DNA of 64,000 nucleotides from Gigantopelta aegis (lineage: Eukaryota; Mollusca; Gastropoda; Neomphalida; Peltospiridae). The stretch is from the NCBI RefSeq assembly GCF_016097555.1, contig NC_054704.1:25980236-26044235 (forward strand), in the 5' to 3' direction. Within the stretch, counting starts at the first letter, position 1; each line of letters starts with the position of its first letter. Below are positions 50,601-59,300 of this stretch, in pieces. A program made the translations under genes and the position numbers. The notes beneath the pieces are model-generated. The model did not search any database and was not told the DNA's origin. It saw only the letters and a program-made list of their open reading frames with translations.

Positions 50601-51155
50601 GCCTTGATATAACACCGTGAAACCTATCCAAACTGGACCCTGAATAGCCCAAGTACTCTGACTGTAAGAGAGCTAGATGGACATTTGGACAGATATACGC
50701 TCTCATTACATGTCCAAATGTCCGTCTAGCTCTCTTACAGTCAGAGTACTTGGGCTATTCAGGGTCCAGTTTGGATAGGTTTCACTGTGTTATATTTTTT
50801 TAAACTTGGGGTATCAACAAAATTAAACACTAATATCACAATACCTTAGACTCTACGATATCGTAGAATGGTCATTAATGTTTTTCTGTATCTGATTAAC
50901 CCCCCCCCCCCCAAAAAAAAGAAGACAGACAAAAAACAACACACTTCAAATTATACTCTATACATGTACTCACTTTGAGTAGTAAAATAATTTTGCCTTG
51001 AAATACTCTTGCTCGCTTGTCTTTTCAGAGCTACATTTTATTAATCGTTGCAGTCCTGTCTTAAATCTTTCATCGTTTTTAAAGTCATATTTTAAAAACT
51101 GTACAAATTTGTTTTCTTGAAGCTGAATATCATCTTTCTCTGGACAAAAATTCAT
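44081..51155 (-). CDS. PEX39: PEX39/C6orf226-like protein with C-terminal KPWE motif (three exons)
   Basis: Three minus-strand exons (50974-51155, 47189-47250, 44081-44679) join in frame across consensus GT/AG sites to give 280 codons from the ATG at 51155. Residues about 14-85 form a helical block ('FVQFLKYDFKNDERF', then 'FQEFMDWEKRKQNL'). Residues 239-280 are 'FSELMEIIQSGKPVPGI' followed by a linker and the terminal KKPWE. Human C6orf226 (PEX39) has the same ending layout (LLQLVQQG..LPGI...KPWE). The family is known to bind PEX7 and help import of PTS2 proteins into peroxisomes; that role here is inference. Between the two blocks lies a Ser/Thr/Gln-rich linker with peptide repeats. It is longer than the human protein (about 100 residues). 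Transcribed divergently from the helicase exon region. Gene structure is firmer than the family name. Confidence 0.7.
45452..45697 (+). repeat. SINE, family A, in PEX39-like intron 2
   Basis: 'catttctcactccagccagt' to tail 'gtgtcattaaataaaacatt'. Head truncated; antisense to the host gene. Confidence 0.85.
45728..46014. mobile_element. MITE with about 58-bp TIRs
   Basis: The left arm 45728-45786 ('attatcctgttcattattta' ... 'acgtttatttcctat') is the inverse of 45954-46014 ('ataggaaataaacgtaacat' ... 'tgaacaggataat'). About 285 bp total, intronic, with no coding capacity. Nearly identical arms suggest it is young. Confidence 0.8.
46015..46935. other. Intronic DNA without recognised feature
   Basis: AT-rich part of PEX39-like intron 2. 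Confidence 0.35.
46938..47030 (+). repeat. Old SINE core fragment
   Basis: 'ctagtacatcaaaggtcatg' and 'actatcctgtttgtggggaa', then 'gcatataaacggagaataaa'. Confidence 0.5.
47189..47250 (-). CDS. PEX39: PEX39-like exon 2
   Basis: 62 bp. Acceptor 'ttattttcag' precedes 'atattttgtaccaatcac'; the donor is 'ttgg|gtatg'. Encodes 'YFVPITFQEFMDWEKRKQNL'. Phase matches both neighbours. Too short to stand out as an open frame. Confidence 0.7.
47251..47718. other. Intronic DNA without recognised feature
   Basis: T-rich low complexity near 47460-47540; otherwise nothing seen. Confidence 0.35.
47721..47953 (+). repeat. SINE, family B, in PEX39-like intron 1
   Basis: 'tagcccattgagctatttct' to 'gttgttaaacaaaacaaatt'. 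Head truncated. Confidence 0.8.
48197..48352 (-). repeat. SINE, family D, minus strand
   Basis: 'tgtgcttatatcgaattaag', 'gcacgctgtcctgggcacac', 'tgggctgtctgtccaagaca'. Inverse of the family-D body and tail; head truncated. Confidence 0.65.
48353..48510. repeat. G run and C run pair
   Basis: G-rich (48365-48384) and C-run (48486-48504) tracts about 100 bp apart, complementary to each other, flanking 'actactttttataaactaat'. A similar C-ended block is in the tandem unit at 16920-17056. Confidence 0.6.
48865..48970 (+). repeat. tRNA-like SINE head, diverged
   Basis: 'gggtgtagttcagtgataga' (A box) and 'gaatcaatcgccatcggtgt' (decayed B box region). Confidence 0.4.
48971..50487. other. Intronic DNA without recognised feature
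   Basis: AT-rich part of PEX39-like intron 1. No additional exon with matching phase was found by eye. Confidence 0.35.
50488..50552. repeat. Terminal fragment related to the 52-kb foldback element
   Basis: 'agtactctgactaagagagc' then 'tagacggacatttggatggt' and 'tatacgctctcattac'. Matches the end of the element at 52052-53614. Confidence 0.7.
50608..50794. mobile_element. Near-perfect palindrome, miniature relative of the 52-kb foldback element
   Basis: Left arm 50610-50692 and right arm 50711-50791 are inverse copies of about 81 bp around a 19-bp loop. The inner part (about 50644-50757) begins 'tagcccaagtactctgactg' and ends with its inverse, the same terminus as the large element. The palindrome extends beyond that terminus into 'gtccagtttggataggtttc'. 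Confidence 0.85.
50974..51155 (-). CDS. PEX39: PEX39-like exon 1
   Basis: ATG at 51155-51153; 60 codons plus two bases. The donor on the minus strand is 'aaa|gtgagtacatg'. The start is chosen because it is the first ATG of the conserved helical block. Confidence 0.7.
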
Positions 51156-52042
51156 GTTTCATTAATGGTCATAGATCTTAAAGAATTATTTTTAAATACT
51201 GTAATATTATTATACACATCACTGATTTCTGCAATGTCTTGTTTCTATACTACATTGTATAAGAAACGCAAACTCTATCAAAATATATTTACTTTAACAA
51301 CTAAAAACAAAGAATATTACAACCCGGAAGTAAACCGGAAATACACACAGAATGTTATATAACAGACCAATCAACTTCACTGTTGCAAATATATGTTTCA
51401 GGCTCATCCAATGACAAATGTCGTTAGAAACTGAAGAATTGTTTTCGGTATTTTCTGAATAAAGCATATCGAAGTTTGACAGACCCATTAACATGCTAAC
51501 CACAAAACAGGATGACACTTTTTGATGTAAGTTAATACTTAGTTACAACAATTATGTTAACGTAAAACCGGTTTATGAAATAATAAATATAAATATCTCT
51601 CAACTCGTGAGAAATTGAAGTGGTGATGCTTGATCATAAATTAATGGTATCAAAAGTCGTAATAGTGTATGCCACAGTACGGTCTGTCAGTATGTTTCTA
51701 TTAACATTTACTGTTTAATAACTATAATAATATTCCCAGTTTTTTTAATTTTATGTTTAAATTGATATTTAGCAAACGTTATACTGGCAAAGTCATTAGT
51801 TCACCAAGGTAAACGTCTACGGTCCGTTTTTTAACATTTTGACATTTATTGGACCTACGGCACAGCAATAAACATCACAATAATAAATATCGTGACGGAG
51901 ACGTTTATCTTGATGAACTAGCAAAGTCATATGTCCAGGTTTATTTTGATGAACTTTTATCATGGGTGAACCAGTTTCAGTGAGCATAAGCATTCGGTTG
52001 TAATTCATATCAATATTTATGAACAGACATTTCACTAAACTG
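51156..52042. promoter_or_regulatory. Upstream region of the PEX39-like gene
   Basis: Non-coding, AT-rich. It lies 5' of the minus-strand PEX39-like start and so should hold its promoter and 5' UTR. No clear TATA box or CpG-rich island was recognised. Ends at the direct repeat that bounds the foldback element. Confidence 0.35.
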
Positions 52043-52462
52043 GCCGCTAAGTAGCCCGAGTACTTTGACTGTAAGAGAGCTAGACGGACATTTGGACATA
52101 AATACGCTCTCATTACAGTCAGAGACCAACCTATGTATATTTTTGGCAATTCCTGACTATCAAACGGTAGGCAAAGATTCCCGCTCTAATACCACAACAA
52201 TCCTATGTTTGACGTCAAATACCTTTACATTGATCATTTTCGAGTTAACTGATACAAAAAAATCCACATATTAATCACTAATACACATACTACAAAAAGA
52301 AACCCGACAGCACCAACATTCAGCTATGCTTCGTGACACTCCGTCACAACAATTACAAAGCTCGGCGATCTATTTCGAGATGTAGATCACGTGATCGCCA
52401 CTGGGTGATTCCGCCTTGTGCAGCAGTTACAGGGGCCGTCTCATACCAAGCGACGTTGCAAC

Positions 52463-52636
52463 ATGGAAGAGTTGGCTAATGCCGTTTTGGATGAATTTGG
52501 ATTTAATTACGTCATTAAACCAAAACAATTACACATTATTGATTCCATTTTGAATTTGAAGGATACATTTGGGGTGTTATCGACAGGATACGGCAAAAGT
52601 ATGTGCTACGTACTGCCTCCTCTTATGAAAGATAAA
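52463..52636 (+). CDS. Orphan first exon of a RecQ-like SF2 helicase (partial)
   Basis: 58 codons from the ATG at 52463, ending at the donor 'gataaa|gtaagt' in phase 0. 'VIKPKQLHIIDSIL' fits a Q-motif/motif 0 with Gln, and 'GVLSTGYGKSMCYVLPPL' is the Walker A (motif I) as in RecQ (usual PTGGGKSLCYQLPAL). Motifs Ia-VI, including DEAH, are not found in the 3.6 kb downstream before another gene begins, so the gene is incomplete here. An in-frame ATG at 52418 exists, but the second ATG precedes the more protein-like sequence. The exon straddles the edge of the left arm and the loop of the foldback element. Confidence 0.7.
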
Positions 52637-52916
52637 GTAAGTAGTAATTTAATTTGATTATTTTATGTTTTATGAATTAGTCATTAGTACAGTAGTAGAG
52701 TGTGTGTGTGCGGTTTTTTTTCCAACAATTACGTAACGCTCTTGAGGGGATGGGGTATCATAAGATGTATTCCGAGGCGTTAAGGGGACGGATGGCAATG
52801 CTTGTTACTGCAAAATCAAAATTGAATCGGTGCATAGCTCATTCGATCTTTAAAACTTATCTTGCAAAATAATTATAGTTGTTTTGCTATTCAGAACAAA
52901 CTAAAAAATATTGAAA

Positions 52917-53075
52917 TTTGTTTTGTTCAACGACACCACTAGAGCACATTGATTTATTAATCACTAGCTATTGGATGTCAAACATTTGGTAACTCTGACA
53001 TGAGTATTGGAGATGAAACCCGCTACATTGGCAATGGATCTTTTATTATGTACTTTCCCGCAGGCTGGACAAATT
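52917..53075 (-). repeat. SINE, family B, in the foldback loop
   Basis: Tail 'ttgttcaacgacaccactag' at the low end; core 'gatcttttattatgtacttt' at the high end. Head absent. It inserted after the element formed or into its helicase intron. Confidence 0.8.
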
Positions 53076-53626
53076 CCTGTTCTACGCAATCGTCCACTTT
53101 TATCCTCGAAACATTCTTTACAGAATGCACATTCCATCGCAGAAACACAAAACGAAACTAATCCATGTTGTAATTAAATCCAAATTCATCCCAAACGGCA
53201 TTAGCCAACTCTTCCATGTTGTAACGTCGCTTGGTATGAGACGGCCCCTGTAACTGCTGCACAAGGTGGAATCGCCCAGTGGCGATCACATGATCTACGT
53301 CTCGAAATAGATTGCCGAGCGACGGAGTGTCACGAAGCGTAGCTGAATGTGGGTGCTGTCGGGTTTCTTTCTGTAGTATGTGTATTAGTGATTAATATGT
53401 GGATTTTTTTGTATCAGTTAACTCGAAAATGATCGATGTAAAGGTATTTGACGTCAAACATAGGATTGTTGTGGTATTAGAGCGGGAATCTTTGCCTACC
53501 GTTTGATAGTCAGGAATTGCCAAAAATATACATAGGTTGGTCTCTGACTGTAATGAGAGCGTATTTATGTCCAAATGTCCGTCTAGCTCTCTTACAGTCA
53601 GAGTACTCAGGCTAGCCGCTAAGTAG

Positions 53627-53831
53627 CTAAATTTACCGCACATGCGTCAAAAACTGTAGCATATATGCATCAGCAGTAAATATTGTTAACTATGTAACTT
53701 GTTTCGGTGAGTGAAACGTTTATTGGTATAACTTACAGAAAAAACTTTCCAACAAAAAACCTTTTAGTGTTTTGTCAAAACATGTGTTGTTTAACAAAAC
53801 ATGTACTTATAATCATTTATAAAAATTACTT
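53627..53831. other. Spacer between two foldback elements
   Basis: About 200 bp of AT-rich DNA with no recognised feature. Confidence 0.4.
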
Positions 53832-54541
53832 AAAATATTCAATCTAATTAAAATTAGCTCCACTATTACATGTGGATCTAACACCAGCCAGTTGGAGCTC
53901 ATGTTCACCAATCAAAACCTTACTTGCAGAATCCTGCCAGTGATTTAAAAATAATTTGAAAACATTCCGAATTATGCTGAGGGTATACGATATGTTTCAT
54001 GTGAATTACGAATGCCTTATTTAGACCAGTAGAACTAATTTTAATCAGATTGCTAACAACACTGCGTAGTCCTCAATGTCCAGGTAACATTTCGTCTGTA
54101 AATAATAATTTAAATATTGACCAATCACACTTCGTCTTATATAACGTTATTTGGGAGCATACAAATTCTAAAAATATTGGGCGAGTCTATTTTAGTGGCC
54201 GCAGTACAGCGAACCATACCAATACGTTAGGGGTGGGTTATCAGTCTTCAATTTTACATTAAAATTTATTTATTTATAAAAAAAAAAAAACTAAATCAGT
54301 CTTCAGTTTTACATTACAAATTATTTATTTTATAAAATAAAACATGTTTTAAGGCATTTGTAATTCACACAAAACATGTTGTATACCCTCAGGATAATTC
54401 GGAATGTTTTCAAATTATTTTTAAATCACTGGCAGGATTCTGCAAGTAAGGTTTTGATTGGTGGACATGAGCTCCAACTGGCTGGTGTTAGATCCACATG
54501 TAATAGTGGAGCTAATTTTAATTAGATTGTAAAATATTTTC
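53832..54541. mobile_element. Second foldback element, ~185-bp arms
   Basis: The left arm 53832-54018 ('caatctaattaaaattagct' ... 'gaattacgaatgcctta') is the inverse of 54352-54541 ('aaggcatttgtaattcacac' ... 'aattttaattagattgtaaa'). The loop holds a short direct duplication of 'tcagtcttca.ttttacatta' (54241 and 54297). Different sequence from the 52-kb element. No target duplication was identified. Confidence 0.8.
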
Positions 54542-56135
54542 AGGCAAATGACAAAATGGAGTCCTTGAGAACCAATGTTAACTGACAGCATTTTAGGAAA
54601 ACGAATATAACAATTCTGATGTCTTGCAGTCGTGTTATAAGTTAAGCAATTGAATGATTATAATGGTTACATTGCTTGATTAAAAAATATAAGCTGCGTT
54701 CTGAGTTTTAATAAATATATTAACAGATATCCAGAAGGATATTTATGTTAAACATATAAGGACCATATATTTTTGGCAAGTAAAGAGAGTTTTACCAGCA
54801 GACGCCATGACAGTCATGTGACTTCAATAACCAGATGGCAGTACAGCTGTGCACAGACAAAAATAGTTTTTAAGATTAAGTTTTCTTTCAAATTACAGTC
54901 TTTGAAAAATCATCGAAAAAAGGTATTAAGAAATGTGCTGTGTTTATGAGTGGGTTAAGTTCAATCTTGTTTTCTTTGCTCGTTTTAACTTTTATTTTTA
55001 CAAATATTTCTGTGAATATGACAGACATTTGTTACATTCCACATGCAAAAGTCATCAATGTCAGAAATATTCAAATGTACGTACTATTTCGCACAAAAGA
55101 TACAACCACCAAAACAGGTCCCTCATCGAAACAGATCCACGGATGATAGTAAAGTCACTGACGTTGTCTAATCCAATGGGTAAGACATCCTCAAGTGATT
55201 GTGAACTGGTCTGTTATTGGGAACTGGTTTCAGCAAGTGTGAACCCAGGTGTTTTTTTAAAGGGGTGTGTGTGTTCCAGCAGAGTAAAATGTGTCCTTGC
55301 TAACGACAAACTTTCATGTACGTGTAGCATGTGTTTATAAATGGTGTGGCCTTAATAACTTTTATGTTTATGTATTTTGAAGCAAACCATATAGAGAAGT
55401 TGTATGATAAATATATACAAAAAAAAGAAGACCACTTCTATAAGAAGCCATATAAAGTACAAAAGCTATTGAATTATTGGGGGAGTGGGCTAGCCCCTTT
55501 ACTAAAGTTATTGGGGGCCGGTGCCCCTCTGGCCCCCAGCTTCTGCCACCTATGATCCACACCTGTTCAGCTCAAGCACATTGTAATGTACAATGAATTT
55601 TATAAAATAATGTTTAACTGTACTAAATTTACTATGGAAAATAACCAAACTTGTTTTTACAACCATGCCAGTTTATATTGTGAAGAGATGAAAGTCATGC
55701 TGTAGTCTAATGTTGACATAAACCAGGCTTTTTTCTTCACAAGAAGGATGCATGTTATGTGACTTCATGTAGACAAGATGAACAATGACAGCATTATAAA
55801 AGTGTTGCTTATTTAAATTTGTTTAATTTATTTAATATATGAAAATTGCCATTATGTATACATTGCCCTATGTATTAAAAGCATTTTCATGCCTACTTGT
55901 TTTTTCTCAGTTGTGCAGATTGTTGATGAGAGGTTTTTTTTAATTCAACAAAAGTATTACAGTGTCAAGGTTCATGCATACATGTGCATATTCGTTAAAA
56001 ACAACCCATATGTAAATAATCTGGTTTATGGGGTAGCCTATTGGCTTTACTTGATATTTAGTACATATTCTGCCAAAACACCTTTGCTCAGCACATTTGT
56101 GGATTATTAAATGTTGCCTATATTCATGTACATTT
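54542..56135. other. Upstream flank of the SRD5A homologue; no supported exon
   Basis: Frames at 54933-55340 are hydrophobic but lack family similarity. A 5' untranslated exon could lie here. 55480-55555 is GC-rich ('ggccggtgcccctctggccc'). Confidence 0.35.
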
Positions 56136-56139
56136 TCAT

Positions 56140-56215
56140 TGTAACTCAGTGGTAAGAGTGCTTGCATCAGATATAATGGATCATTCATATAGGATCGATT
56201 GCCTTCCAGACAACA
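56140..56215 (+). repeat. tRNA-like SINE head fragment just upstream of SRD5A exon 1
   Basis: 'tgtaactcagtggtaagagt' (A box) and 'aggatcgattgccttcc' (B box). About 30 bp before the first SRD5A coding codon. Confidence 0.45.
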
Positions 56216-56245
56216 ACTAAAGTGTTTATTGTTACATCTGTTCTT

Positions 56246-56398
56246 ATGTTTCAGCCAATACCCTGGGTTTTTTATGATGTGGGCAGCAAACGATTTTGGG
56301 TTCACTATGGTCTTGTTATTCTGGGATTTCTCCTCAGTGTTATCACAGCCATTGTCCAATGGAAATCTCCGGCTCCTTATGGAAAGCACCAATCACAG
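56246..56398 (+). CDS. SRD5A: SRD5A exon 1 (start uncertain)
   Basis: Two readings: either translation starts at ATG 56246 ('MFQPIPWVFYDVG'), giving an N-terminus close to the family length, or 'ttatgtttcag' is an acceptor and the exon begins at 56255 after an unseen upstream exon. Donor 'aatcacag|gtatc' at 56399, phase 0. Confidence 0.7.
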
Positions 56399-59300
56399 GT
56401 ATCAATACATAGAGACAGAGTTTGAAACGAAAACGTAAGACCCCTCAAACAAAATTAATAAATAGAGTTTTTATTTTAGACTGTTTTTAAAACTTTGGGG
56501 CATATGTTCCTTAAAGATGGTGAATAAAGTAAAAATAATTGCCCAACCAGTATAAATAGTATATATTGATTTTATACTTTATTATAATAGCAATATTTGC
56601 ATCATGCTTATAACATGCTGTCAAGCTTCCAAGACAAAATGTATTGGATTAACTTAAGACAAAACATGTTGCTACCACATGGGCTGCTCCTACCATGTAG
56701 TAACGAGATATTTTATGTAAATTTTCACAGCTACACATCTAACAATGTTCATGGAACACTTTGCTTCTAATTACCTAAAGCTCTCTTCAAACGTCTGTTT
56801 TATTTTCTGTTGTATCATATTTTTTCTTAGGAAAATTCCTGGGGCTTCATGATTCCTCAGAGACTTTCCCACATACTCTCAGATGGACTTCCAGGCATCG
56901 TGTTATTTCTGTTGGTAAGTTGAAATAAGAATGTAGCGACATAATACATTTCAACCTTCTAGGTATATACATGTATGTAGATACTAATGTTTGCACAATA
57001 AGTCAAGTTACATATTGTATTACTGCAGAGAGAGCTGTTATTTTTACAAAATTGTTAAAACTTGGGTGCATCCACCTATGATCGAAAAGCTCCTCTTAGG
57101 TAACTCAGTCTATATAGATAATTTACATATTGAAAGCTTTGTACCACTATAATCATTATAATTTAGTTCTATGATAATTGATATGAAGTCTTTATAAGTG
57201 GTTCTACCGGCCTCGGTGGCGTCGTGGTTAGACCATCGGTCTACAGGCTGGTAGGTACTGGGTCGGATCCCAGTCGAGGCATGGGATTTTTAATCCAGAT
57301 ACTGACTCCAAACCCTGAGTGAGTGCTCCACAAGGCTCAGTGGGTAGGTGTAAACCACTTGCACTGACCAGTGATCCATAACTGGTTCAACAAAGGCCTG
57401 TGGGAAGCGCAGATAAAAGATCCCTAGCTGCTAATCGGAAAGAGTAGCCCATGTAGTGGCGACAGTGAGTTTCCTCTCAAAATCTGTGTGGTCCTTAACT
57501 ATATGTCTGACTCCATATAACTGTAAATAAAATGTGTGGAGTGCGTCGTTAAATAAAACTTTTTTTTTTTTTTATATAAGTGGTTCCCTTTTCCTCTGAA
57601 GCATATGTTATTAGTAATATTACATGTACCATTTTGCTTTTTAAAAGAAAACAGTTAAAATTACAAATTCCAAAGCCTACCTATCCTGCACATCCCTCTG
57701 TTCCAGGGAATTTGTACTAGGGGATATTTGAGCATTCAGCCAATGTAAGCACTTCAGTCTTGTTACATGGTTAGTTTGATTGATTGGCATCATTGTGTTC
57801 CAATATATTATTATTATATAGATAAATAATTTATTCATGTTATAATGGAAAGAAAGAAATGTTTTATTTAACGACGCACTCAACACATTTTATTTACAGT
57901 TATATGGCGTCGGACATATGGTTAAGGACGACACAGATATTGAGAAAGGAAACCTGCTGTCACCACTTCATGGGCTACTCTTTTCGATTAGCAGCAAGGG
58001 ATCTTTTATATGCACCATCCCACAGACAGGATAACACATACCACAGTCTTTGATATACCAGTCGTGGTGCACTGGTTGGAGCGAGAAATAGCCCAATGGG
58101 TCCACAGACGGGGATCGAAAGCTTTACCACTGGTCTACGTCCCACCCACATGTTATAATGTATGCAGGCAATATTCAAAATCTGTGTTATTTCATTGATT
58201 TCTTAGAAATTCTTTTAATATTTGTCCTTGCAGGTGTTCTTTTTGTTTGGCAGTGTGAGAGGCTATGCTAATTATGTATTCCTTGCTATCTTTGTCGGAC
58301 ATTATTTCCACAGGTGAGTTACAAATGAAAAAAGTTGATGATTTATTTGATCTGAACCTAATTTAGTCAGCAGCATCTGAGTCTTTGAAAAGATTGTATG
58401 CATTTAAAGTTTATCAAAGAAAAAATAGGATCAGTCTCCCTGATTAGAACTGGGTTTTTTATCTTGTGTTTCAAATGCTACGGTAGGCACTGTCCTGTAT
58501 TTGGTGGAGGAATACATATAAAATCCTCTTGCTATTATTAAGGAGGGCAAGCTACAAGTACATTTTGTCACGTGAGAGCCAGAAGGACGTAAGTGCATCA
58601 AAATTCATTTTTTAACAAGCCAAGATAATGAAGGAAAACTGTTTTTCTTGATCAGTAGTTAAGATGTCGAATTTGTTTTAATGACATTGAAATCTGAACA
58701 TATTTACGATTTCTTTGTATATTTGCGGTATTTATAGCATATTAGGTGTTTCCGTTATTTGCTTAAATAGTTGTAGTTACGACAATTATTCATGATTAAA
58801 TTAAATGTGTCACTTACGACCAACAGTATATCAAGTAAATTTGAATATTTATTTTGAAAGAACCATCACTTTTGCAAATCACATATTTATTTTGAAAAAG
58901 GAGAAAGCTTGTAGATAAAAAATATTTAGAAGCAAACATTCAAAAAGGAATACAAGTAGAAGTACGTATTAATAAAATCACCGCTTAAACAAAATATGTG
59001 AAAAAAGTTATTTCACTTTTGTTAATAATAATAATAATAATACGATAAATAAAATCACCAGTTGAACAAAATAATAATGTGAAAAAAAACTACTCTGACT
59101 CATGAAATCCTTGTTTTCTTTGACCCACCCCTGATTTTGTGTGACCTTATCTGGTGCAGGGTTTCTGCCAGAGAGTAAAATGGGTATGGCGCCATATCCA
59201 AATATTTTTGCTATTTTTTTTTTAAGTTAACTTTTTGACAAAATTAATTACTCTTATCATTACTGTATGATTTTGTTAATCCTAACACTAAACTTAACCC

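Larger units (their letters stand above)
52043..53626. mobile_element. Foldback DNA element with ~450-bp TIRs carrying a RecQ-like helicase exon
   Basis: The left arm 52052-52510 and right arm 53170-53614 are inverse copies, about 95% alike by eye; the right arm lacks about 14 bp. The loop is 659 bp. The element is flanked by the direct repeat 'gccgctaag' at 52043-52051 and 53615-53623 (12 bp, 'gccgctaagtag', if the arm ends are drawn slightly inward). The ends read 'tagcc(c/t)gagtact(t/c)tgactg'. Long TIRs with a 9-bp target duplication are the classic Mutator-like (MULE) pattern, but no transposase is present, so the superfamily is inference. The left arm holds the 5' flank and first 48 coding bases of the helicase exon; the right arm repeats them inverted. 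Confidence 0.85.

Noticed and set aside
52418-52462. Upstream in-frame ATG for the helicase exon
   Set aside because: The 15 added residues are low in similarity to helicases; the ATG at 52463 gives the more plausible start, though this is not certain.
54933-55340. Candidate upstream exon of the SRD5A homologue
   Set aside because: No similarity to the SRD5A N-terminus; exon 1 at 56246 already supplies it.
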